Assembly: GCA_026416115.1 (NCBI GenBank)
Contig: JAOAFU010000095.1
Coordinates: forward strand, 1 to 39,309
Reading direction: 5' to 3'
Origin: Bacteroidales bacterium
Lineage (GTDB): Bacteria > Bacteroidota > Bacteroidia > Bacteroidales > DTGW01
Length of the DNA stretch: 39,309 nt
Position 1 is the first letter of the stretch. Every line of letters starts with the position of its first letter. The notes beneath the pieces are model-generated. The model saw nothing but the letters and a program-made list of their open reading frames with translations, was not told the DNA's origin and ran no database searches. Shown here piece after piece: positions 34,509 through 39,309 of this stretch. The position numbers and the translations under genes are program-made.

Positions 34509-37328
34509 TTAGGAGAAACTCTTGAACTTTTCGAGCTTTGGCAACAAGTATTTTCCTGTAATAGATTCTTTGCAAAACACTATTTCTTCAGGAGTTCCTT
34601 CAAACAGTAGATACCCCCCTTTTTCACCTCCCGTAGGCCCTAGGTCGATAATCCAGTCGGCCGACTTTATAACTTCAAGGTTATGCTCAATGATAATTAC
34701 GGTATGTCCTTTTCGGATAATTACATTCAGAGCCTCGAGCAGCTTTTTAATGTCGTGAACATGCAAACCAGTTGTAGGTTCGTCGAAAAGGAAAAGGGTA
34801 TGACCCTTGATTGAACTTGCATTTGTAATATAACTTGCTAATTTGAGACGTTGGTTTTCACCACCCGAAAGAGTACTTGTCGATTGCCCAAGCTTGACAT
34901 AACCTAAACCTACATCCGACAATGTTTTAAGCTTATCCATGATTTTGTTGCAGGTGCTATTATTCCCTTTTTGAAAGAAATCAATAGCCTCATCAACTGT
35001 CATTTCGAGGACTTCAAAAATATTTTTTCCATGATATTTAACTTCCAGAATTTCTTCTTTAAACCTTTTTCCCTTGCAACTTTCGCAAGTTAATATAATA
35101 TCGGCCATAAACTGCATGGGCACGGTAATAATACCCTCACCCTGACATTCTTCGCAACGTCCTCCCTCTACATTGAAAGAAAAATATGAAGGTGGGTAAT
35201 CGTAATGCATTTTATGGGCTGTATCGGAGAAAAGCTTTCTAATTTCATCGAAAGCCTTAATAGCTGTAGCAGGATTCGATCGGGTCGACTTTCCTAAGGG
35301 CTCCTGGTCGACATATTCGACTCCTTCAATCATTTGCCAATCTCCCGATAATTCATCGAATTCGCCAGGTTTGTCACCCATACCTAATATTTCTCTTCTC
35401 AACGCCGGATAAAGAATTTGTTTTATAAGCGTTGACTTACCCGAACCGCTAACTCCTGTAACCACTGTCATCACATTAAGCGGAAAACGTACATTAAAGT
35501 CCTTCAGGTTATTATGACGAACCCCCTTCAATTCAATAAAATGAGTCCATTTTCGGCGTTTCGAAGGCAATTCTATACTGCGTTGTTGAGTCATGTATTG
35601 AGCAGTAAGACTTTCGTTATGCTTAGCAAGATCGCCAGGCGCTCCCTGAAAAACAACCTGACCTCCCAAACGTCCCGCCAAAGGACCCATGTCAATTATA
35701 TAATCTGCCGAGCGTATTATATCCTCGTCATGCTCGACAACAACTACTGTATTTCCCAAATTCTTCAACCGATGCAAAACATTAATAAGCAGATTGTTAT
35801 CGTGTGGATGCAACCCTATGCTAGGTTCGTCGAGAATATAAAGTGCACCGACCAGACTACCTCCAAGTGCTGTAGCCAGGTTCACTCGTTGGGTTTCACC
35901 TCCCGAAAGCGTATTGGATAATCGATTAAGGGTAAGATATCCCAAACCTACCTGTAGCAGGAAATCAATTCTATTCCGAATTTCAGTAACTACTCGGCTG
36001 GCAATTTTCCACTCGTATTCAGTAAGTTTTAGTTGCTCGAAGAAATCTTTCAAATGGTCAATCTGCATGTCTACCAGTTCGGTAATTGCTTTGCCCGCTA
36101 CCTTAACATAGCTGGCTTCCTTTTTCAAACGAGTACCTCCACATGTGGGACATGTGGTCTTCCCCTTAAAACGCGAAGCCAAAATACGATAATGCATTTT
36201 GTAGCTATTCAGATCGAGATATTCGAAAAATTGATTTATTCCATTGAGATACCTCCCGTCTCCCTCCCAAAGTAACTTACGTTGTTCGGCATTAAGATCT
36301 TTGTATGGCCTATGTACCGGAAAATTATACTTAACGGCTTTTCTTACAAAATCATTTTTCCATTCACCAAACGAAGCACCACGCCAACAAGCTACAGCAT
36401 CGCTGAATACTGAGAGATTTTTATTGGGGATAACAAGGTCGGGATCGATACCAATGGTTTTACCAAAACCCTGACAACTAGGACATGCCCCAAGCGGATT
36501 GTTGAACGAAAACATGTGTATATTAGGTTCTTCGAATGTAATACCATCGGCTTCAAAACGAATAGAAAATTCAAGCCATTTCGTTGAATCAACCTGTAGC
36601 AGGTAGCACTCGCCTTTTCCTATAAGCAATGCCGACTGTACTGAGTCGCTACAACGACTCACAAAATCTTCATCCGACTTATTTACTACCAGTCGATCGA
36701 CAACTACAAAAACACGACCATCTCTCACAGCTTTTTGAGCGTCATCTAATTCTTCAATTCTTTTAACTTCCCCATCAACCAGGATTCTAGATAGTCCTTC
36801 TTTTCTTAATTCGGCCAGTTGAGCTTCTAGAAGCCTCGTTTCGACAGTTACAGGTGAGATGACTAAAATTTTCTCGCCATCAGGAAAACTCAGCACAGCA
36901 TCGACAACGTCGGTAACCGTATGTTTTTTGACCTCTTGTCCGGAAACAGGAGAGATAGTACGACCAATACGGGCGTACAATATTTTTAAATACTCATATA
37001 TCTCGGTTGTTGTTCCAACTGTTGAACGAGGATTTGAAGTGTTTACCTTTTGTTCAAGAGCAACAGCTGGAGGAATACCGTGTATGAAATCGACTTCGGG
37101 TTTCTGCATGCGACCAAGAAACTGACGAGCATATGCCGAAAGACTCTCAACATATCGACGTTGACCCTCGGCATAAAGTGTATCGAAGGCAAGCGACGAT
37201 TTACCCGAGCCCGACAGACCTGTTATAACCGTTAGTTTATTTCTGGGAATTTTAACCGAAACATTTTGCAGATTGTTTACCCTGGCACCTTTTACAACAA
37301 TATAATCTTTTTCCTCGCTATCCGCCAT
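34509..37328 (-). CDS. uvrA: Excinuclease ABC subunit A (UvrA)
   Basis: 939 residues from the ATG at 37328. A TTG at 37352 lies in the -7 box and is rejected. DNA damage recognition ATPase of nucleotide excision repair. Seen: first Walker [29 protein letters not shown]; two zinc-finger modules (CPSCQGFG with CPTCGGTRL, and CEECQGEG with CESCKGKRF); signatures [12 protein letters not shown] and [12 protein letters not shown]; second Walker [12 protein letters not shown]; and Walker B motifs [12 protein letters not shown] and [12 protein letters not shown]. Full-length and intact. Converging with the PqqD-like gene, with 57 bases between the stops. Confidence 0.98.
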   Translation of the reverse strand: MADSEEKDYIVVKGARVNNLQNVSVKIPRNKLTVITGLSGSGKSSLAFDTLYAEGQRRYVESLSAYARQFLGRMQKPEVDFIHGIPPAVALEQKVNTSNPRSTVGTTTEIYEYLKILYARIGRTISPVSGQEVKKHTVTDVVDAVLSFPDGEKILVISPVTVETRLLEAQLAELRKEGLSRILVDGEVKRIEELDDAQKAVRDGRVFVVVDRLVVNKSDEDFVSRCSDSVQSALLIGKGECYLLQVDSTKWLEFSIRFEADGITFEEPNIHMFSFNNPLGACPSCQGFGKTIGIDPDLVIPNKNLSVFSDAVACWRGASFGEWKNDFVRKAVKYNFPVHRPYKDLNAEQRKLLWEGDGRYLNGINQFFEYLDLNSYKMHYRILASRFKGKTTCPTCGGTRLKKEASYVKVAGKAITELVDMQIDHLKDFFEQLKLTEYEWKIASRVVTEIRNRIDFLLQVGLGYLTLNRLSNTLSGGETQRVNLATALGGSLVGALYILDEPSIGLHPHDNNLLINVLHRLKNLGNTVVVVEHDEDIIRSADYIIDMGPLAGRLGGQVVFQGAPGDLAKHNESLTAQYMTQQRSIELPSKRRKWTHFIELKGVRHNNLKDFNVRFPLNVMTVVTGVSGSGKSTLIKQILYPALRREILGMGDKPGEFDELSGDWQMIEGVEYVDQEPLGKSTRSNPATAIKAFDEIRKLFSDTAHKMHYDYPPSYFSFNVEGGRCEECQGEGIITVPMQFMADIILTCESCKGKRFKEEILEVKYHGKNIFEVLEMTVDEAIDFFQKGNNSTCNKIMDKLKTLSDVGLGYVKLGQSTSTLSGGENQRLKLASYITNASSIKGHTLFLFDEPTTGLHVHDIKKLLEALNVIIRKGHTVIIIEHNLEVIKSADWIIDLGPTGGEKGGYLLFEGTPEEIVFCKESITGKYLLPKLEKFKSFS

Positions 37329-37349
37329 TACCAAAGAATTATGAAAAGG

Positions 37350-37357
37350 CAAAGGTA
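37350..37357 (-). promoter_or_regulatory. Putative -7 box of uvrA
   Basis: Plus-strand CAAAGGTA reads TACCTTTG on the minus strand, a full TAnnTTTG match, 21 bases before the uvrA ATG at 37328. It overlaps the alternative upstream TTG. The -33 element is not clear. Confidence 0.45.
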
Positions 37358-37469
37358 AAAATTTTTGCAGAAAAGATTTTTTTTATTTACATTCACCCCG
37401 AAAATAGAAATGTCGAACCTTTAAAACTAATTGCCTATCGGAACATAGCTACACTGGTAACCAAATTAC

Positions 37470-37481
37470 GGAGGAAAAGTG
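37470..37481 (+). promoter_or_regulatory. Strong Shine-Dalgarno before the ECF sigma gene
   Basis: GGAGG (37470-37474) lies 4 bases before the GTG start at 37479. Bacteroidota genes rarely use a Shine-Dalgarno sequence, and the other genes in this window do not show one. It decides the GTG start and may allow strong or conditional translation. Confidence 0.6.
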
Positions 37482-38057
37482 AATTATAAGAATTTGTCCG
37501 ATCAGGCGCTCCTCGAATTATACATAAAAGGAAGTGTAGCTGCTTTTGAGGAGCTTGTATTTCGTCATCAAACAAAGCTCTATAATTACATTTTGATGAT
37601 GGTGCGTCAGCCAGCATTGGCTGAAGATATTTTTCAGGAAACTTTTGTTAAAGTTATAAAATCTATTAAAGAGGGAAAATACTACGACGATGGTAAGTTT
37701 CTCTCATGGGTAACACGTATTGCCCATAACTTAATAATTGACCATTTTCGTAGGGAGAAGAAAATGAAATTGGTTTCGACCGACAATGAAGAATTCCCTG
37801 TCATTAGTCATAATTTAATTACTTTATCGTCGGAAGAAGGGATAGTAAAAAAACAATTAACGAAAGAAGTACGAATGCTTATTGAGCATCTCCCAGTAGA
37901 ACAACGCGAAGTGGTTATAATGCGCGTTTATCTCGATATGAGTTTTAAAGAAATTGCCGAGCAAACCGGTGTAAGTCTTAACACCGCTTTGGGACGTATG
38001 CGATATGCACTAATCAATTTACGTAAATTGCTTGCACAGAAAGTTAACAGTGCCTGA
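37479..38057 (+). CDS. ECF-type RNA polymerase sigma factor
   Basis: 192 residues with a GTG start backed by a Shine-Dalgarno. Region 2 is visible as FEELVFRHQTKLYNYIL, QPALAEDIFQETFVKVIKSI and FLSWVTRIAHNLIIDHFRREKK. Region 4 is LPVEQREVVIMRVYLDMSFKEIAEQTGVSLNTALGRMRYALINLRKLL with its helix-turn-helix. Regions 1 and 3 are absent, as in ECF sigma factors. No FecR-like or membrane anti-sigma gene follows; instead a terminator-like hairpin and a 60-residue acidic ORF lie downstream. Divergent from uvrA. Its regulon is unknown. Confidence 0.92.
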   Translation: MNYKNLSDQALLELYIKGSVAAFEELVFRHQTKLYNYILMMVRQPALAEDIFQETFVKVIKSIKEGKYYDDGKFLSWVTRIAHNLIIDHFRREKKMKLVSTDNEEFPVISHNLITLSSEEGIVKKQLTKEVRMLIEHLPVEQREVVIMRVYLDMSFKEIAEQTGVSLNTALGRMRYALINLRKLLAQKVNSA

Positions 38058-38065
38058 AAGAAAAG

Positions 38066-38109
38066 AAATTGTGAAACAGTTTTAATTTAACATTGCTTCA
38101 CAATTTTTT
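38066..38109 (+). terminator. Terminator-like hairpin after the sigma gene
   Basis: AAATTGTGAAAC (38066-38077) pairs with GCTTCACAATTT (38095-38106) with one mismatch and a 17-base loop, followed by a short T-run. It begins 8 bases after the sigma-factor stop and stands before the 60-residue ORF, so it could end or attenuate transcription into that ORF. Confidence 0.55.
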
Positions 38110-38152
38110 CCCCATGCAAACGTTTAAATAAAAACTTAAATATTTTTTGCCT

Positions 38153-38335
38153 ATGGGGAGTAATATTACTATTGTTTTTCTAAGTGATGACAATTCGGAC
38201 GATGAAGGTTCGTCGCAGATGCAAGAAAAACTCCTTGAAATTCAGGTTAACTCGCTGATTCAAGAATTACACATTGACGAGACACCTGTTCCTCATCGTT
38301 TGACAGAAAGAGTTCTTCAGCTGTGCAAGATTTAA
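38153..38335 (+). CDS. Small acidic protein of unknown function next to the ECF sigma gene
   Basis: 60 residues from the ATG at 38153 (a TTG at 38147 would add two). No match to a family I recognise. It begins with a hydrophobic strand-like stretch (NITIVFL), then an acidic segment (SDDNSDDEGSS), and a helical half (KLLEIQVNSLIQELHID) ending in RLTERVLQLCKI. No signal peptide, membrane helix or cysteine pair. It lies 95 bases after the sigma gene on the same strand, beyond a hairpin. A small cytosolic modulator of the sigma factor is one guess; a chance ORF is the alternative, though its length, ATG and downstream terminator favour a real gene. Confidence 0.5.
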   Translation: MGSNITIVFLSDDNSDDEGSSQMQEKLLEIQVNSLIQELHIDETPVPHRLTERVLQLCKI

Positions 38336-38413
38336 GCTGAGAACTAAATTACAGAGGTTAATCGAATTGAATTGCTCAAATCTAAATTCGGCTTTACCTC
38401 GAAGGAAATCTGG

Positions 38414-38447
38414 AAAAGGGGCGCTCAAATAAAGCGCTCCTTTTTTT
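38414..38447. terminator. Bidirectional terminator between the small ORF and ftsZ
   Basis: AAAAGGGGCGCT (38414-38425) pairs with AGCGCTCCTTTT (38433-38444) with one G-T wobble, a 7-base loop, an A-run on the left and a T-run on the right. It lies right next to the ftsZ stop (38446-38448) and 79 bases past the small ORF, so it can serve both strands. Confidence 0.75.
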
Positions 38448-39309
38448 AATCGACGGCGTCGTTGAGATATGGGTTTTCGGGACGTAGCGTAATCTGTTTC
38501 TCTGGATCGTCGGAAAGAGTATAACGCGACACTTTCGTCTGATGGGGAAGTTGCAGATCCTCAAGATTGATATTTTTGCGCATAAATGCAGGCTGGTTTT
38601 CTAAAAACTCAATCGACTCTTCGTCGAGAGATGCCGTGCTTGTTATACTCTCTTTTGATTTAGATGTTTTTTTCGATTCAATATATCTTTCATGTAGATG
38701 TAAAGGGGATGTTTTAACTGTAAACTCACTGCCTGTTGAATCGTTGAAGCCAGTAGCCGACTCAAAATCGAACTCAATAGTTTTTTGCAATGGGGTTTTA
38801 TTGTCTTTGACCTTAACCTCAAATGAATTATTTACGGGAAGTTTAATAGATTCCTTTTCATCGTTGAGGGTATAATTAATAACTTTTTTATTTCGACCAT
38901 ACATCTCGGGGATAGAGTTTGCTTCGAAACCAGTAGCTATAATAGTAACGCTGATCTGATCGCCAAGAGCAGGATCGAAACAAGTACCCCATATAAGAAG
39001 GGCATCTTTTGCAACAGCATTAGTAACATAATCGGTAATAACCCCTACTTCGTCCATCGAAACTTCATCTTCGCCCGAAGTGATATTAAGCAGAATGCTT
39101 TTTGCACCACGAATATCGTTATTGTTGAGCAAGGGCGAGTTGATAGCTTGCTGAATAGCTTCGAGTGCACGATTTTCTCCTCTTGCACGAGCCGAACCGA
39201 GAATGGCCACCCCGCTGTTCGACATGACGGTTTGTACGTCGGCAAAGTCGACATTGACATAACCATGAACCGTAATTATCTCGGCAATACCTTTGGCAGC
39301 AATAGTGAG
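38446..39309 (-). CDS. ftsZ: Cell division protein FtsZ, C-terminal part (partial)
   Basis: The frame runs off the right edge, leaving 287 residues of the C-terminal part. The edge reads LTIAAKGIAEIITVHGYVNVDFADVQTVM, then SNSGVAILGSARARGENRALEAIQQAINSPLL, the usual FtsZ T7-loop region (NVDFADV) and C-terminal GTPase subdomain. LLNITSGEDEVSMDEV and IWGTCFDPALGDQISVTIIATGF close the fold. After that comes a long, Ser/Lys/Glu-rich variable linker and a short C-terminal tail (ITLRPENPYLNDAVD). The ATG at 39225 is internal. FtsZ forms the division ring; ftsA and ftsQ would be expected beyond the right edge. Confidence 0.97.
   Translation of the reverse strand, partial: LTIAAKGIAEIITVHGYVNVDFADVQTVMSNSGVAILGSARARGENRALEAIQQAINSPLLNNNDIRGAKSILLNITSGEDEVSMDEVGVITDYVTNAVAKDALLIWGTCFDPALGDQISVTIIATGFEANSIPEMYGRNKKVINYTLNDEKESIKLPVNNSFEVKVKDNKTPLQKTIEFDFESATGFNDSTGSEFTVKTSPLHLHERYIESKKTSKSKESITSTASLDEESIEFLENQPAFMRKNINLEDLQLPHQTKVSRYTLSDDPEKQITLRPENPYLNDAVD

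Noticed and set aside
37328-37352. Longer uvrA with a TTG start at 37352
   Set aside because: That codon overlaps a full TAnnTTTG box, and the ATG at 37328 gives a normal UvrA N terminus.

Overview
The window is an AT-rich piece of chromosome from a member of the Bacteroidota, most likely the order Bacteroidales. Three things support this: a PorZ-like type IX secretion component, SusA/neopullulanase-type and FKBP-lipoprotein genes of the Bacteroidota kind, and repeated matches to the Bacteroidota promoter (-33 TTTG, -7 TAnnTTTG) with almost no Shine-Dalgarno sequences. The order-level guess is inference. Both ends cut genes: the 3' end of gmhA at the left edge and the C-terminal half of ftsZ at the right edge.

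Layout. 1-3.8 kb: gmhA end, a MESH1-like HD hydrolase, then convergent porZ behind rdgB. 3.9-5.7 kb: crcB plus a DUF190 gene, and PPK2. 5.7-10.6 kb: fabI, an orphan CHY zinc-finger gene, grpE-dnaJ, a LiaF-like membrane protein and engB. 10.6-13.2 kb: manA and a LysE exporter (in one run with engB) and pyrF. 13.3-15.8 kb: plsY and a LysM/periplasmic-binding fusion. 15.8-19.3 kb: three-polypeptide transhydrogenase (pntAA, pntAB, pntB) and ndk. 19.5-23.0 kb: a DHH phosphoesterase with a TTG start followed by three FKBP-type lipoproteins and a strong terminator. 23.2-27.1 kb: an OprB-like porin plus CbiM, PDGLE, CbiQ and CbiO, a nickel/cobalt uptake set spanning both membranes. 27.8-29.6 kb: a periplasmic GH13 enzyme followed by a perfect 15-bp-arm palindrome. 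29.7-32.5 kb: Sua5/YciO, PHP phosphatase, metY. 32.6-34.5 kb: LolD-type ATPase, TIGR02757 protein, orphan PqqD. 34.5-39.3 kb: uvrA, an ECF sigma factor, a 60-residue acidic ORF of unknown function, and ftsZ.

Most genes are core housekeeping. I see no CRISPR array, insertion sequence, prophage, restriction or toxin-antitoxin gene, tRNA or rRNA. The less ordinary parts are the three-gene FKBP lipoprotein run with several apparently degenerate domains, the porin-to-ECF metal uptake cluster with a histidine-rich ATPase tail, the orphan PqqD, the ECF sigma factor with a real Shine-Dalgarno and a small partner ORF but no visible membrane anti-sigma gene, and two conspicuous intergenic inverted repeats. 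Nothing here clearly amounts to an undescribed system; these are leads. Promoter and start-site calls were made by eye.
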